From contig NZ_CP134398.1 of the NCBI RefSeq assembly GCF_002968335.2, positions 806,001 to 870,000 of the forward strand: a DNA stretch of 64,000 nucleotides, in the 5' to 3' direction. Both the position numbers and the translations under genes were made by a program. The notes beneath the pieces were generated by a model. The model was not told the DNA's origin and did not search any database. It saw only the letters and a list, made by a program, of their open reading frames with translations. Every line of letters starts with the position of its first letter. Within the stretch, counting starts at the first letter, position 1. This DNA is from Mycobacterium sp. ITM-2016-00316. Its GTDB lineage: Bacteria; Actinomycetota; Actinomycetes; Mycobacteriales; Mycobacteriaceae. Shown here one piece after another: positions 1 to 10,467 of the stretch.

Positions 1-109
1 GAGTGCGACCGCGCTGATGTCGAAGGAGTTGCTCAAGCCCACCCAGCTCAAGGCCACCACCCAGCTGTTGTGGGACCAGGCGATCCGCAAGGTCCGCACC
101 CGCACGTAG
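1..109 (+). CDS. C-terminal end of an unidentified protein (5' end outside window)
   Basis: An open frame enters from the left edge and stops at TAG 107-109, giving about 35 residues rich in Lys, Leu and Thr and ending in VRTRT. The fragment is too short to assign. In M. tuberculosis the gene before the bpoC/menD pair is menC, so this position would fit menC, but nothing in the visible residues proves it. It lies 10 bp upstream of the next gene in the same direction and may share its operon. Confidence 0.4.
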   Translation, partial: SATALMSKELLKPTQLKATTQLLWDQAIRKVRTRT

Positions 110-119
110 GCTCGAGCGG

Positions 120-908
120 GTGAATCTGGCTTACGTCGACAAGGGCGGCACCGGCGCACCGGTGCTCTTCATCGCCGGCCGCGGGGGCGCCGGCCGCACC
201 TGGCACCTGCATCAGGTCCCGGCCTTCCAGCGGGCCGGCTACCGCGTGATCACGTTCGACAATCGCGGTGTCGGGGCCACCGAGAACGCCAGCGGCTTCA
301 CCACCGAGCAGGTGGTGGCCGATACCGCATCCCTGATCGAGAAGGTGGTCGGCGGCCCGGTCCGGGTGGTCGGGGTGTCGATGGGCTCGTTCATCGCCCA
401 GGAGCTGATGGTGTCGCGGCCCGAGCTGGTCAGCCAGGCCGTGCTGATGGCGACCCGGGGCCGCCACGACGGTGCGCGGGACTTCTTCGGCAAGGCCGAA
501 CGCGAGTTCCACGACGCGAACATCACGCTGCCACCCAGCTACGACGCGAAGATCCGGCTGATGGAGAACTTCTCCCCGAAGACCTTGAACGACGACCGTT
601 CGGTGCGGGACTGGGCCGAGATGTTCACCATGTGGCCCACGAAATACACCCCGGGCCTGCGCAGCCAGCTCGCGGTGGCCCCGGAAGGCAACCGGCTGCC
701 CGCCTACGCGCACATCAAGGCACCGGTGCTGGTCATCGGTTTCGGCGACGACGTGCTGATGGCCCCGCACCTGAGCCGCGAGGTGGCCGAGTCCATCCCG
801 GGTGGGCGCTACCTGGAGATCCCGGATGCCGGTCACCTGGGCTTCATCGAGCACCCCGACGCGGTCAACGAGGCGATCCTGGAATTCTTTGCTGAAGCCA
901 AGCTCTAG
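120..908 (+). CDS. alpha/beta-hydrolase, BpoC-like
   Basis: A 262-residue alpha/beta-hydrolase fold protein. The nucleophile elbow GVSMG puts the serine at residue 87, the likely acid is Asp210/211 after VLVIGFG, and the histidine is His239 in DAGHLGF, so the catalytic triad is complete. There is no signal peptide, so it should be cytosolic. The GTG start follows the previous gene by 10 bp and menD follows by 9 bp, which suggests one operon. In M. tuberculosis the gene in this place, Rv0554, is named bpoC (non-haem peroxidase-like). The substrate is unknown, and a role in menaquinone synthesis is only inferred from position. Confidence 0.85.
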   Translation: MNLAYVDKGGTGAPVLFIAGRGGAGRTWHLHQVPAFQRAGYRVITFDNRGVGATENASGFTTEQVVADTASLIEKVVGGPVRVVGVSMGSFIAQELMVSRPELVSQAVLMATRGRHDGARDFFGKAEREFHDANITLPPSYDAKIRLMENFSPKTLNDDRSVRDWAEMFTMWPTKYTPGLRSQLAVAPEGNRLPAYAHIKAPVLVIGFGDDVLMAPHLSREVAESIPGGRYLEIPDAGHLGFIEHPDAVNEAILEFFAEAKL

Positions 909-917
909 GCTGTCGGA

Positions 918-2546
918 GTGAACCCCTCGACGACCCAGGCCCGCGTCGTCGTCGACGAACTGATCCGCGGCGGCGTCCGCGACGTGGTGCTGTGTCCCGG
1001 GTCGCGCAACGCGCCCCTGGCCTTTGCGCTGCACGACGCGGACCGGGCCGGCCGCATCCGTCTGCACGTGCGCATCGACGAACGCACCGCCGGTTTCCTG
1101 GCCATCGGGCTGGCGGTGTCCGGGCAGGCTCCGGTGCCCATCGCGATGACCTCGGGTACCGCGGTGGCCAACTTGGGTCCGGCCGTGGTCGAGGCCAACT
1201 ATGCGCGGGTGCCGCTGATCGTGCTGAGCGCGAACCGGCCCTACGAGTTGCTGGGCACCGGGGCGAACCAGACCATGGAACAGCTCGGCTACTTCGGCGG
1301 TCAGGTGCGCGAGAGCATCAGCCTCGGACTGGCCGAGGACCGCGATCTTGCCGCGGCCAACGCGCAGTGGCGCTCGGCGACCTGCCGGGTATTGGTGGCG
1401 GCCAAGGGATCTCGTACCGCCAATGCGGGGCCTGTGCAGTTCGACATCCCGCTGCGCGAGCCGCTGGTCCCGGACGCCGACAGTGACGGTGAGACGCCGG
1501 ATGGCCGTCCCGGCGGGCGGTCCTGGACCTACACCCCGCCGGTCAGCTTCGACCAGCCGTTGGACATCGACCTCACCCCGGACACCGTCGTCATCGCCGG
1601 CCACGGTGCGGGCGCACATCCCAACCTGGCCGGACTGCCCACCGTCTCCGAGCCGACGGCGCCGGCTGCGGTCAACCCGCTGCACCCGCTGGCGCTGTCG
1701 CTGCTGCACCCGAAGCAGGTCATCATGGCCGGGCGCCCGACCCTGCACCGCACGGTGTCCACGCTGCTGGCGGACTCCTCGGTGCCGGTGTTCGCGTTGA
1801 CCACCGGGCCGCGCTGGCCCGATGTGTCCGGCAACTCGCAGGCCACCGGCACCCGGGCGGTGACCTCCGGCACGCCGGATCCGGCGTGGCTGCAGCGCTG
1901 CGCCGCGCTCAACGAGCGCACCTGCGCTGCCGTGCGCACCCAGCTCGACGTGCACCCGCACACCACCGGCCTGCACGTCGCGGCGGCGGTGGTTGCCGGC
2001 CTGCGTGACGGGGACCAGTTGGTGCTGGGCGCCTCCAACCCGGTGCGCGATATCGCCCTGGTCGGCCTGCGCGCTCCGGGGGTCAAGGTGCGGTCCAACC
2101 GCGGCGTCGCCGGTATCGACGGCACCGTGTCGACCGCGATCGGCGCCGCCCTGGCCCATGAACGCTCCGACGGTGGGGGCACCGTGGCGCTGATCGGTGA
2201 CCTGACCTTCGTGCACGACAGCTCTGGGCTGCTGATCGGGCCCACCGAGCCGAGGCCGCGCAATCTCACCATCGTGGTGTCCAACGACAACGGCGGGGGC
2301 ATCTTCGAATTGCTGGAGCAGGGCGACCCGCGGTTTTCCGATGTGTCCTCGCGCATCTTCGGCACCCCCCACGATGTGGACATCGCGGCGCTGTGCCGGG
2401 CTTATCACGTGGACAACCAGCAGATCGAGGTGGACGGCCTGGCCGACGCGCTGCGCCAACCCTTCGACGGCATGCGGGTGCTGGAGGTGAAGGCCGACCG
2501 GTCATCGCTTCGTGCGCTGCATGCGTCCATCCGGGCGGCGCTCTAG
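918..2546 (+). CDS. menD: 2-succinyl-5-enolpyruvyl-6-hydroxy-3-cyclohexene-1-carboxylate synthase MenD
   Basis: A 542-residue thiamine-diphosphate enzyme that joins isochorismate and 2-oxoglutarate in menaquinone synthesis. The N-terminus has the family's glycine- and arginine-rich [13 protein letters not shown] segment near residues 26-38. The middle has [12 protein letters not shown]. The C-terminal TPP-binding half has [13 protein letters not shown] followed by [16 protein letters not shown], the usual Mg2+/TPP region. Length matches the family. GTG at 918 is the first start that keeps the conserved N-terminus. The stop overlaps the next gene by one base. Confidence 0.96.
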   Translation: MNPSTTQARVVVDELIRGGVRDVVLCPGSRNAPLAFALHDADRAGRIRLHVRIDERTAGFLAIGLAVSGQAPVPIAMTSGTAVANLGPAVVEANYARVPLIVLSANRPYELLGTGANQTMEQLGYFGGQVRESISLGLAEDRDLAAANAQWRSATCRVLVAAKGSRTANAGPVQFDIPLREPLVPDADSDGETPDGRPGGRSWTYTPPVSFDQPLDIDLTPDTVVIAGHGAGAHPNLAGLPTVSEPTAPAAVNPLHPLALSLLHPKQVIMAGRPTLHRTVSTLLADSSVPVFALTTGPRWPDVSGNSQATGTRAVTSGTPDPAWLQRCAALNERTCAAVRTQLDVHPHTTGLHVAAAVVAGLRDGDQLVLGASNPVRDIALVGLRAPGVKVRSNRGVAGIDGTVSTAIGAALAHERSDGGGTVALIGDLTFVHDSSGLLIGPTEPRPRNLTIVVSNDNGGGIFELLEQGDPRFSDVSSRIFGTPHDVDIAALCRAYHVDNQQIEVDGLADALRQPFDGMRVLEVKADRSSLRALHASIRAAL

Positions 2547-3094
2547 TGCAACTGTTCACCACGCTGAAAGACCGGTGGCTGCGGGTCCCGCGAATGTTCG
2601 GAGACGGCACCGAGACCAGGCCGCAACGGGTCATCCGCCGGGTGCGGGTCGGCATCATCCTGGGGGCGTGCCTGGTGACGTTCCAGTCGGTGCTGCTGGT
2701 GCTCGGCGCCTGGGAGAACGACCGCCGGATCGAGGCCGATATGGGCGTGGCGGCCGCCGAGGTGCTCGACGCCGGCCCGCGGCGTTCGACCATCGAGTTC
2801 GTCACCCCGGACCGGGTCACCTACCGGCCGGAACTCGGTGTGCTCTATCCCTCGGAACTGGACACCGGGATGCGGATCTACGTGGAGTACGACCGCACGG
2901 ATCCCGATCTGGTGCGGGTACAGCACCGCAACGCGGCGCTGGCCATCATCCCGGCCGGGTCGATCGCGGTACTGGGCTGGCTGATCGCCGGGTCGGCACT
3001 GCTGGTGGTGGCGGTGATCGCCCGGCGGATCGAGGACGAGGCCGGCGCAGATCAGGAAGACGCCATCAGCTTGGCCAGCCAGTCCTCGTCGTAG
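2546..3094 (+). CDS. DUF3592-type membrane protein (Rv0556-like)
   Basis: About 182 residues from a GTG whose G is the last base of the menD stop, so it is translationally coupled. Two membrane segments are visible, near residues 36-58 (VGIILGACLVTFQSVLLVLG) and near residues 137-160. The region between them is a small soluble domain with TYRPELGVLYPSELDTG, as in DUF3592 proteins. The function is unknown. The same gene follows menD in M. tuberculosis. Its 3' end overlaps the convergent DsbA-like gene by 43 bp. Confidence 0.8.
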   Translation: MQLFTTLKDRWLRVPRMFGDGTETRPQRVIRRVRVGIILGACLVTFQSVLLVLGAWENDRRIEADMGVAAAEVLDAGPRRSTIEFVTPDRVTYRPELGVLYPSELDTGMRIYVEYDRTDPDLVRVQHRNAALAIIPAGSIAVLGWLIAGSALLVVAVIARRIEDEAGADQEDAISLASQSSS

Positions 3095-3723
3095 ATGTCG
3101 ACCTTCTCGTCGTTCACCAGGTCATACACCGTCGGTGTTCCGGTGTCGACCGGGTCCACCAGGTAGAGGAACTCGTAGTTCGTCTCGTCCATCTCGGCGG
3201 CGTCCACCGCGGCGTCACCGTCGGCGATGCGTTGCGCCAGTTCGTCGGGTATCCCGGCGGCGCGGGCCTTCTCGGCCAACTCGTCATCGGTCGGTCCCTT
3301 GCCGGACGGGTCCTGGTCGGCCCACAGTTCCTCGACGAACTTCTGGAATGCCACCGCGGGTGTGCGGCCGTCCTCGGCCGCCACGAACAGCGCGTTGCTG
3401 ACCCGTTCGGAGTAGTGGTGGTCCGACATCTCCAGGAACGTCATCGGACGGTAGGTGACGGCCAGCCGACCGGCGGCGATGTGGCGCCGGATGGATTCCC
3501 CGGCATCGTGTTGCAGGTCCGCGCAGTGCGTGCACTGCGGTTCGGCGAAGATTTCGATCTGCACCGGCGCGTCGTCGAATCCGGCGTGAATGCCGAAGCC
3601 GTCCTCGCTCACCTGGGTCAACGGCTTGACGGGGTCGGACTGGGCGCTGCCTTGGATCTGGTTTGTGCAGCCCACCGCGGTCAGCAGCGTCAAACCGGTG
3701 AGCAAGGCCAACATTCGGTGCAC
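3052..3723 (-). CDS. DsbA/thioredoxin-fold lipoprotein
   Basis: An exported thioxidoreductase-like lipoprotein. A short signal peptide ends in a lipobox (LTAVGC), so the mature protein should be lipid-anchored outside the membrane. The thioredoxin-fold active site is CTHC in [14 protein letters not shown]. The downstream TPTVYDLVN holds the cis-Pro typical of DsbA-like proteins. GTG at 3723 gives the best lipoprotein signal (223 residues); ATG at 3756 and ATG at 3714 are alternatives. It runs against the menD operon and is divergent from mgtA. Substrates are unknown; disulfide formation in envelope proteins is inferred. Confidence 0.82.
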   Translation of the reverse strand: MHRMLALLTGLTLLTAVGCTNQIQGSAQSDPVKPLTQVSEDGFGIHAGFDDAPVQIEIFAEPQCTHCADLQHDAGESIRRHIAAGRLAVTYRPMTFLEMSDHHYSERVSNALFVAAEDGRTPAVAFQKFVEELWADQDPSGKGPTDDELAEKARAAGIPDELAQRIADGDAAVDAAEMDETNYEFLYLVDPVDTGTPTVYDLVNDEKVDIYDEDWLAKLMASS

Positions 3724-3809
3724 GAGGCCACCGTACCGCTGGCGTGGTGTTCGCACGCCATATGCCCGCCCGCAACCGTGCTGTCAACCTGCGGTGCCAC
3801 AGTCCTCAC

Positions 3810-4937
3810 GTGCGCGTTGCAATCGTTGCCGAATCCTTCCTTCCGAACGTCAACGGCGTCACCAACTCGGTGCTCCGAGTGATCGAGCACCTCCGGCGCT
3901 CGGGTCACGAGGTTCTGGTCATCGCGCCGGACACCCCGCGCGGCCAGCCGCCCGCCGATCGCGTGCACGACGGGGTCCGGGTGCACCGGGTGCCCTCGCA
4001 CATGTTCCCGAAGGTGACCTCGCTGCCGCTCGGGGTGCCCATGCCGCGGATCGTCGGCGTACTGCGTGGTTTCGATCCCGATGTGGTGCATCTGGCGTCG
4101 CCGGCGCTGCTCGGCTGGGGCGGTGTGCATGCGGCCCGGCACCTCGGTGTCCCTGCGGTGGCGGTCTTCCAGACCGATGTGGCGGGTTTCGCCGAGAGCT
4201 ACGGCGTCGGCGTCCTGTCGCGGGTGTCCTGGGCATGGACCCGCCGGCTGCACAGCAAGGCCGACCGTACTCTGGCGCCGTCCACATCGGCAATGGAAAA
4301 TCTTGCCGCCCATGGTGTTCCGCGTCTACACAAGTGGGGGCGCGGGGTCGATATCACCGGCTTCGTCCCGTCGGCGCGCGATGAGTCGCTGCGGGCCAGG
4401 TGGTCACCGGACGGCAAGCCGGTCATCGGTTTTGTCGGCAGGCTCGCCCCCGAGAAGCACGTGGAGCGGTTGGCCACCCTGGCCGCTCGCGATGACCTGC
4501 AGGTTGTGGTCGTCGGTGCCGGTGTCGACCGGATCAAGCTCGAATCCTTGATGCCCGCAGCAGTTTTCACCGGCGAGTTGCGCGGGCCGGAGCTGGCTGC
4601 GGCCTACGCCAGCATGGACGTCTTCGTGCACCCGGGCGAACACGAGACGTTCTGCCAGGCCGTCCAGGAGGCGATGGCCTCGGGTCTGCCGGTGATCGCC
4701 CCCGATGCCGGCGGACCGCGGGATCTGGTCACCCCGATGCACACCGGCCTGCTGCTGGGGGTCGGCGAGTTCGAGGCCCGGCTCTCGGGCGCCGTGGACC
4801 ATCTGGTCGCCGAACGGGCCCGGTACTCGGCCGCCGCCCGGCGCAGCGTGCTCGCCCGCACCTGGCCCGCCGTCTGCGAGGAACTGCTCGGGCATTACGA
4901 ATCGGTCATCGGTCAGCGACGCCGCAAGGCCGCCTAG
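3810..4937 (+). CDS. mgtA: GDP-mannose-dependent alpha-mannosyltransferase MgtA
   Basis: A 375-residue GT4 glycosyltransferase with GT-B fold. The N-terminus [17 protein letters not shown] is typical of the MgtA/PimB group. [14 protein letters not shown] starts the C-terminal domain, and the E-x7-E motif lies in [20 protein letters not shown] near residues 275-290. The GTG start at 3810 gives almost the length of Rv0557 (378 residues) and avoids an unlikely upstream extension. Rv0557 mannosylates a glycolipid acceptor in lipoglycan synthesis. The gene lies in the same syntenic place after menD and DUF3592. Confidence 0.92.
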   Translation: MRVAIVAESFLPNVNGVTNSVLRVIEHLRRSGHEVLVIAPDTPRGQPPADRVHDGVRVHRVPSHMFPKVTSLPLGVPMPRIVGVLRGFDPDVVHLASPALLGWGGVHAARHLGVPAVAVFQTDVAGFAESYGVGVLSRVSWAWTRRLHSKADRTLAPSTSAMENLAAHGVPRLHKWGRGVDITGFVPSARDESLRARWSPDGKPVIGFVGRLAPEKHVERLATLAARDDLQVVVVGAGVDRIKLESLMPAAVFTGELRGPELAAAYASMDVFVHPGEHETFCQAVQEAMASGLPVIAPDAGGPRDLVTPMHTGLLLGVGEFEARLSGAVDHLVAERARYSAAARRSVLARTWPAVCEELLGHYESVIGQRRRKAA

Positions 4938-4994
4938 CGAACCTGCGGGTCCGCCCCTCTACAGTGGTCGAAAACGCGGTGGTGGGGGGCAACG

Positions 4995-6719
4995 ATGGCA
5001 TCGGCACCGTCCACCTCCACCTGGGCGCCGCTGCGATCGCCGGTCTACCGAGCGCTGTGGATCGCGCAGCTGGTGTCCAACCTCGGCACCTGGATGCAGA
5101 CCGTCGGCGCGCAGTGGATGCTGGTCGGCGACCCGCGCGCCGCGGTGCTGGTGCCGCTGGTGCAGACCGCGACCACGCTGCCGGTGATGCTGCTGGCGTT
5201 GCCGTCCGGCGTGCTGGCCGATCTCATCGACCGGCGCCGCCTGCTCATCGCCACCCAGGGTGCGATGGCCGCCGGGGTGGGTCTACTCGCGTCGTTGACC
5301 GGTGCGGGGCTGACGACGCCGGCGGTACTGCTGATGCTGCTGTTCATGATCGGTTGCGGGCAGGCGTTGGTGGCGCCGGCCTGGCAGGCCATCCAGCCTG
5401 ATCTCGTTCCCGCTCAGCAGATTCCGGCGGCCGCGGCGCTGGGGAGCATGAGCATCAACCTGGCCCGGGCCATCGGGCCCGCGATCGCCGGGGTGCTGGT
5501 GTCGCTGTCCGGTCCGACCCTGGTCTTTGCGCTCAACGCCGTGTCGTTCGCCGGGATCGTCATCGTGCTCTTCTGCTGGCGCCCCGCCGTGGTGGAACGC
5601 AATGAACCGCCCGAGCGGGCCCTGGCGGCGCTCAGCGCGGGCGGGCGGTTCATCCGCAGCTCACCGATCGTGCGGCGAATCCTGCTGCGGGCGGCGCTGT
5701 TCGTCGCTCCCGCCAGCGCGCTGTGGGGGCTGCTGCCGGTGATCGCGAGCAGCCGCCTCGGGCTGTCGTCATCGGGCTACGGGGTGCTGCTGGGCGCCCT
5801 GGGTGCCGGCGCGGTGCTCGGTGCGTTCCTGTTGTCGCGGTTGCGGTCCCGGTTCGGCCAGAACGCGTTGCTCACCACCGCGGCGGCCGGTTTCGCGCTC
5901 ACCACCGTGGTCCTGGCCCTGGTACCGAACTTCGTCGCGGTGTTGCTGGCACTGCTGGTGGGCGGCGCCTCCTGGCTGCTGTCGCTGTCCACGCTCAATG
6001 CCTCGATGCAGCTGAGTCTGCCGGGGTGGGTGCGCGCCCGCGGGCTGTCGGTGTACCAGCTGGTCTTCATGGGAGGGCAGGCGGTCGGCTCGCTGGTCTG
6101 GGGTGTGCTCGCCGCGGCCACCACCAGTGTCACGAGCCTGCTGATCAGCGCCGGCTTCCTGGTGGTGTGCGGACTGTCCTCGCTGTGGTGGCCGCTGCAC
6201 GCCAGAACCGGTGACCTCGACCTGACGCCGTCCTCGCACTGGCCGGAGCCCAACCTGGTTTTCGATCCCGCCCCGCTGGACGGACCCGTGCTGGTGATCA
6301 CCGCCTACCGCGTCACGCCGGAGGACGAGCAGAACTTCCTCGCCGCGATGGACGTGCTCGGCCGGTCCCGGCAGCGCACCGGGGCGTCGCAGTGGCGACT
6401 GTTCCGCAGTGTCGAACACGAGTCGACGTTCGTCGAGACGTTCATCGTGCGGTCCTGGGGCGAGCACATGCACCAGCACCACACCCGGCTCACCGGGCAG
6501 GACCTGCTCATCGAACAGGCCGTGGAGCGCTACACCGACGGTAGGCCGGTCTCCGAGCACTACCTCGCCGTGCGCGACCCCAGCCCTGGGCCTGCACCGA
6601 CACCGGCTGCCACTCCCGCCAGGTCGCCAGCCGCTGTGCGTAATCGGCCTCGGCCAGCTGCAGCGGGATCTCGCCGAAGAACACCCGCAGCGGTGGCTGC
6701 TCGGCGTCGACGATCTTGA
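4995..6719 (+). CDS. MFS exporter (EntS-like) with C-terminal soluble domain; 3' end runs into the SDR gene
   Basis: A 574-residue major facilitator of the EntS/MFS_3 type. About 12 hydrophobic segments fill residues 15-400, with the loop motif VLADLIDRRRLL near residues 75-86. Residues about 430-528 form a soluble alpha/beta domain (VLVITAYRVTPEDEQNFLAA onward) found fused to this transporter type. The last ~45 residues, after HYLAVRDPS near 6585, are Pro/Ala/Arg-rich and antisense to the convergent SDR. They look like read-through rather than a real domain. The exported substrate is unknown. Confidence 0.85.
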   Translation: MASAPSTSTWAPLRSPVYRALWIAQLVSNLGTWMQTVGAQWMLVGDPRAAVLVPLVQTATTLPVMLLALPSGVLADLIDRRRLLIATQGAMAAGVGLLASLTGAGLTTPAVLLMLLFMIGCGQALVAPAWQAIQPDLVPAQQIPAAAALGSMSINLARAIGPAIAGVLVSLSGPTLVFALNAVSFAGIVIVLFCWRPAVVERNEPPERALAALSAGGRFIRSSPIVRRILLRAALFVAPASALWGLLPVIASSRLGLSSSGYGVLLGALGAGAVLGAFLLSRLRSRFGQNALLTTAAAGFALTTVVLALVPNFVAVLLALLVGGASWLLSLSTLNASMQLSLPGWVRARGLSVYQLVFMGGQAVGSLVWGVLAAATTSVTSLLISAGFLVVCGLSSLWWPLHARTGDLDLTPSSHWPEPNLVFDPAPLDGPVLVITAYRVTPEDEQNFLAAMDVLGRSRQRTGASQWRLFRSVEHESTFVETFIVRSWGEHMHQHHTRLTGQDLLIEQAVERYTDGRPVSEHYLAVRDPSPGPAPTPAATPARSPAAVRNRPRPAAAGSRRRTPAAVAARRRRS

Positions 6720-7404
6720 GCACCGCGGCGGCCGAGGCCTGCGGGTCACCGGACTTCGCGGTGCGCTTGGCGCGGGCCTCCTGCGCCTCCCTGTGCGCCT
6801 CGGCGTAGTCGGCCAACGGCTCGGCGTGCCTGGCCGAGGAGCCGGCCCAGTCGGTGTCGAAGCCACCCGGTTCTATCAGCGTGACATGGATGCCGAACCC
6901 GGCGACCTCCTGGGCCAGCGATTGCGAGAAGCCCTCCAGCGCCCACTTCGAGGCGTGGTAGATGCCGACGTTCTGGAACGCGGTGATCCCGCCGATGGAG
7001 GACACCTGGATGATGTGCCCGCTGCGCTGGGCCCGCAGGAACGGCAGCGCGGCCTGGGTCACCCAGAGCGCGCCGAACACGTTCGTCTCGATCTGGTCGC
7101 GGGCCTCGGCCTCGGAGAGTTCCTCGATGAAGCCGAACTGTCCGTATCCGGCGTTGTTGACCACGATGTCGAGCCGCCCGAAGTGCTCGTGGGCGGCCTT
7201 GACCGCGGCGAAGTCGGCCACCCGGTCGGTGACATCGAGCTGCAGCGGCAGGATCGCCTCGCCGTACGTGCTGACCAGGTCATCCAGCGACGACGTGTCC
7301 CGGGCGGTGGCGGCCACCCTGTCGCCGCGCTCCAGGGCCGCGATGGCCCATTCCCGGCCGAAGCCGCGCGATGTGCCGGTGATGAACCAGACCTTCTCAG
7401 CCAT
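6508..7404 (-). CDS. short-chain dehydrogenase/reductase; 3' end runs into the MFS gene
   Basis: A classical SDR of 298 residues. The N-terminal TGTSRGFG is the NAD(P)-binding glycine motif, [11 protein letters not shown] the NNAG motif, and the catalytic set is Ser in VSSIGG with YHASK. The ATG at 7404 is preceded by a good ribosome site (GAGGAGAACGAT). The family-like sequence ends near [13 protein letters not shown] (about 6583). The last 24 residues are Arg-rich and antisense to the MFS gene. The substrate cannot be read from the sequence. Confidence 0.87.
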   Translation of the reverse strand: MAEKVWFITGTSRGFGREWAIAALERGDRVAATARDTSSLDDLVSTYGEAILPLQLDVTDRVADFAAVKAAHEHFGRLDIVVNNAGYGQFGFIEELSEAEARDQIETNVFGALWVTQAALPFLRAQRSGHIIQVSSIGGITAFQNVGIYHASKWALEGFSQSLAQEVAGFGIHVTLIEPGGFDTDWAGSSARHAEPLADYAEAHREAQEARAKRTAKSGDPQASAAAVLKIVDAEQPPLRVFFGEIPLQLAEADYAQRLATWREWQPVSVQAQGWGRARRGSARRPAYRRCSAPRPVR

Positions 7405-7498
7405 ATCGTTCTCCTCTTTCTCCTCGTCTGAGGCTTACCAACGCCGGCGGGCAATCCCCATTCCCGGAACCCCGGGACTCACAGGTAGTTTTGATCCG

Positions 7499-8188
7499 AT
7501 GAGCAGGGCGTCGCTGGAGAAGGACCCGCACGAGGTCGCGTCGATGTTCGACGCCGTGGCCCGCCGCTACGACATCACCAACACGGTGATGTCGCTGGGG
7601 CAGGACCGGTACTGGCGCCGTCAGACCCGCTCGGCGCTGGGCATCGGGCCGGGGGAGCGGGTGCTCGACCTGGCGGCCGGCACCGCGGTGTCGACGGTCG
7701 AACTGGCGAGCTCGGGTGCCTGGTGTGTGGCCGCGGACTTCTCGGTCGGCATGCTGGCCGCCGGCGCCTCCCGCAGCGTGCCGAAGGTGGCCGGGGATGC
7801 CACCAGGCTGCCGTTCGCCGATGGGGTGTTCGACGCGGTGACCATCAGCTTCGGTTTACGCAATGTCGTCGACCACGTGGCGGGGCTGCGCGAGATGGCC
7901 CGGGTGACGCGCCCCGGTGGGCGGTTGGTGGTGTGCGAGTTCTCCACGCCCACCAACGGACTGTTCGCCACCGCCTACAAGGAGTACCTGATGCAGGCGC
8001 TGCCCATGATGGCGCGTGCGGTGTCGAGCAACCCGGATGCCTATGTGTATCTGGCCGAGTCGATCCGGGCCTGGCCGACGCAGCCGCAGCTGGCCGACCG
8101 TATCCGCGACGCCGGCTGGGACGCCGTGCGCTGGCGCAATCTGACCGGTGGGATCGTCGCGCTGCACGCCGCCGTCAAACCGGGCTAG
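7499..8188 (+). CDS. menG: demethylmenaquinone methyltransferase MenG (UbiE family)
   Basis: A 229-residue SAM-dependent methyltransferase that performs the last methylation of the menaquinone ring. The N-terminal [20 protein letters not shown] is the UbiE signature. The SAM-binding motif is [12 protein letters not shown], followed by [20 protein letters not shown] and GLRNV. The ATG at 7499 fits the family start (Rv0558 has 234 residues). The cobW-like gene starts 5 bp after its stop, so the two are probably co-transcribed. Confidence 0.95.
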   Translation: MSRASLEKDPHEVASMFDAVARRYDITNTVMSLGQDRYWRRQTRSALGIGPGERVLDLAAGTAVSTVELASSGAWCVAADFSVGMLAAGASRSVPKVAGDATRLPFADGVFDAVTISFGLRNVVDHVAGLREMARVTRPGGRLVVCEFSTPTNGLFATAYKEYLMQALPMMARAVSSNPDAYVYLAESIRAWPTQPQLADRIRDAGWDAVRWRNLTGGIVALHAAVKPG

Positions 8189-8193
8189 CCGCG

Positions 8194-9141
8194 GTGAGCG
8201 TCCCGGTCCTGGCCCTCGCCGGCTTCCTCGGCGCCGGTAAGACCACGCTGCTCAATCACCTGCTGCGCAACAGCCGCGGAGTGCGAATCGGGGCCCTGGT
8301 CAACGATTTCGGCGCGGTGAACATCGATGCGATGTTCGTCGCCGGGCAGGTCGACGCGATGGCCTCGCTGTCCAACGGGTGCATCTGCTGCGCGGTGGAC
8401 GCGTCGGAGGCCGCCGAGATGCTGGGCCGGCTTGCCGCGGTGCGTCCCGCGTTGGACCTGATCGTGGTGGAGGCCAGCGGTATCGCCGAGCCGCCGGTGC
8501 TGGCACGCACCATCGCCACCGCCGGCGATGACCGGTTCCATTACGCCGGACTGGTGCTGGTGGTCGACGCCGCTCAGCCCGCCGAGCTGGGCCATGGGGT
8601 GCGGGTGGCCGATCTGGTGGTGCTGAACAAGGCCGCCGACGGTGACGCCGACGCGGTGGCGGCCGCGGTGCGCGCCGAGAACCCCCGAGTTCCGTTGGTG
8701 TGCACCGACTTCGCGCGGGTCGATCCCGCGCTGCTGATCGACGCTCCGGTGAAGCGCCGCGAGCGTCCGGCGCAGCTGTCGCTGGATGAACTGCTGCTCG
8801 AGGACGATCATCACCACGAGCACCCGGAGTACCAGAGCGTGGAGTTCAGTGCCGATACACCGCTGAACCCGCGCCGCTTTCTGGCTTTTTTGCAGGACCG
8901 TCCCGTCGGGCTTTACCGCGCAAAGGGTTTCGTGGATTTCGGGGACGGTGGCCGGTACTCCGTTCAGCTGGTGGGCAGCTCGCTGCGCTTCGAGAAGCGT
9001 GGTGCGGCCGGGCGGGGGACGACGCTGGTGCTGATCGGCACCGGTATCGATGTCGACGCGGTGTCGTCGGCGCTGCAGGACTGCACCCGCGAACCCGCCG
9101 ATGAGAACGCGATGCTCGGCGTGCACAAGTATGTGGTGTAG
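8194..9141 (+). CDS. CobW/COG0523-family GTPase, putative metal chaperone
   Basis: A 315-residue G3E GTPase. The Walker A is GFLGAGKTT at residues 10-18. The metal-binding motif CICC has Cys63, Cys65 and Cys66, and EASGIAEPP follows. Guanine specificity is shown by VLNKAAD. A His-rich stretch (DDHHHEHPE) separates the GTPase domain from the C-terminal CobW domain ([11 protein letters not shown]). COG0523 proteins deliver or insert metals such as Zn, Co or Fe. No zinc-regulator site is evident and the client is unknown. The GTG start sits 5 bp after menG. Confidence 0.87.
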   Translation: MSVPVLALAGFLGAGKTTLLNHLLRNSRGVRIGALVNDFGAVNIDAMFVAGQVDAMASLSNGCICCAVDASEAAEMLGRLAAVRPALDLIVVEASGIAEPPVLARTIATAGDDRFHYAGLVLVVDAAQPAELGHGVRVADLVVLNKAADGDADAVAAAVRAENPRVPLVCTDFARVDPALLIDAPVKRRERPAQLSLDELLLEDDHHHEHPEYQSVEFSADTPLNPRRFLAFLQDRPVGLYRAKGFVDFGDGGRYSVQLVGSSLRFEKRGAAGRGTTLVLIGTGIDVDAVSSALQDCTREPADENAMLGVHKYVV

Positions 9142-9199
9142 CCAGGTGGTCCGGACCCCGGCAGACGAGGTGCCGGCACCCACTCGCTACTCTGCGGCC

Positions 9200-9481
9200 A
9201 TGTTCACAGTCAACGAGTACTTCGGCGGCGATGTCGCGTCGATCGCCTTCGCGACCGCGCAAGGGCCGGCCACCGTCGGCGTCATGGCCGTCGGCGAGTT
9301 CGAGTTCGGGACCTCGCAGCTGGAGATCATGAGCGTGGTCTCCGGCGCGCTGACCGTGCGACTGCCCGGTGCCGACGGCTGGGAAACCTACGCGGCGGGA
9401 ACGCAATTCACCGTCCCCGCGGACAGCAGGTTCAGTGTGCGCGCGGACGTCGAGACGGCCTACCTGTGCGAGTACCGCTAG
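9200..9481 (+). CDS. ppnP: pyrimidine/purine nucleoside phosphorylase PpnP
   Basis: A 93-residue single-domain cupin of the PpnP (YaiE, DUF1255) family. The start [17 protein letters not shown], the core [19 protein letters not shown] and the end CEYR all match the family, as does the length of about 94 residues. E. coli PpnP cleaves many nucleosides with phosphate. It follows the GTPase gene by 58 bp and its stop overlaps the stop of the convergent oxygenase-like gene. Confidence 0.9.
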   Translation: MFTVNEYFGGDVASIAFATAQGPATVGVMAVGEFEFGTSQLEIMSVVSGALTVRLPGADGWETYAAGTQFTVPADSRFSVRADVETAYLCEYR

Positions 9482-10380
9482 ATCAGCGCCTTCTTGCCGC
9501 GGATCCGGCGCCGGACATCGCCCATCAGCAGCTGACTGGCGCCCTGACGGATGAATCGCGGCAGAAACCGGTTGACGAACGAGACGAACACGAACAGGTT
9601 CTCGAAGCGTCGTCGGTCGGTGTCCGAGAAATGCAGGCCCATGGCATCGCGGAACACCGGCGCCAGTGACCCGATGGTCAGGAACTTGAGCAGCGGTCCG
9701 AACGTCACCCGCAGCGGCCACCGGATCATTTTCAGATCGACCAGCGCCATCAGGTAGTCGCGGATGTGATCGTCCATCACCACCCGTTCGCAGGCGGTGT
9801 TCCAGTAGACGTCGAAATCGGCCCGGGTCGCCGGCCACTGGTCCGCCGTGACCTGCAGCGTGGTGCCCAGCGGCTGCGCGGTCCGGTAGAACTGCTCGGC
9901 CTGCTCCTCGGTCATCACTCCGTGCAACAGTTCGAAGGTGTCCTCGAACCCGACGAACAGACAGGCCGCCACCCACATCTGCAGTTCGCGGTTGAAGGCG
10001 TTGTAGCGCACCGGGCTGGCTTCGGTGGAGAGCACCTGGCGATGCGCGCCGTTGACCGCCTCCCGATAGGCGGCGCGTTCCTCCGCGGTGCCCAGGATGG
10101 CGACGGCGAGATACTGGGTCGTGGTGCGGGCCCGTTTCCAGGGATGCTCCATCAGACTGCCGGATTTCACCCGGCTCTCGGCCACCCCATAGCCGACCTC
10201 CGGCCAGGACAGCTGCATGACGACGTTGGCGGCGGCGCCGGCGAAGGACCAGAAGTCCAGGGCGTCCGCGATGGCGACGTCGCCGCGGTGCCACCGCGGG
10301 GTTCGCTGTTCGATGGTGATGCGGGTGTCGGCGTTGGTGAGCCGCGGGGGCGACCCGAAATCGAGGTAGCGCGCAGGCAT
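9478..10380 (-). CDS. MpaB-type oxygenase (DUF2236, latex-clearing-protein-like fold)
   Basis: A 300-residue all-helical protein of the MpaB/DUF2236 family, haem-dependent oxygenases related to rubber oxygenase Lcp. Family features are [20 protein letters not shown] near residues 80-99, the AHRQV segment, and the [18 protein letters not shown] helix. ATG 10380 has a strong ribosome site (GGGGAGGGGAGG) just upstream, so longer upstream frames are not used. It is divergent from the tandem-TetR gene across 222 bp, suggesting that regulator controls it. The substrate is unknown. Confidence 0.85.
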   Translation of the reverse strand: MPARYLDFGSPPRLTNADTRITIEQRTPRWHRGDVAIADALDFWSFAGAAANVVMQLSWPEVGYGVAESRVKSGSLMEHPWKRARTTTQYLAVAILGTAEERAAYREAVNGAHRQVLSTEASPVRYNAFNRELQMWVAACLFVGFEDTFELLHGVMTEEQAEQFYRTAQPLGTTLQVTADQWPATRADFDVYWNTACERVVMDDHIRDYLMALVDLKMIRWPLRVTFGPLLKFLTIGSLAPVFRDAMGLHFSDTDRRRFENLFVFVSFVNRFLPRFIRQGASQLLMGDVRRRIRGKKALI

Positions 10381-10467
10381 CGGACCTCCCCTCCCCGGAG
10401 CAGCAACGTCGATCGCTGGACCGTTGTAGGGAGCCTGGCACATGGATTGACGTTCGCGCAAGGCTTT

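Noticed and set aside
48-2459. 803-residue open frame on the minus strand
   Set aside because: It is antisense to the bpoC-like gene and menD, has Arg/Gly/His-rich composition with no domain, and arises from high GC at third positions.
8846-10441. 531-residue minus-strand frame covering the oxygenase-like gene and cobW-like gene
   Set aside because: It is out of frame with the MpaB-type gene, which has a clear ribosome site and family motifs; the long frame is a shadow.
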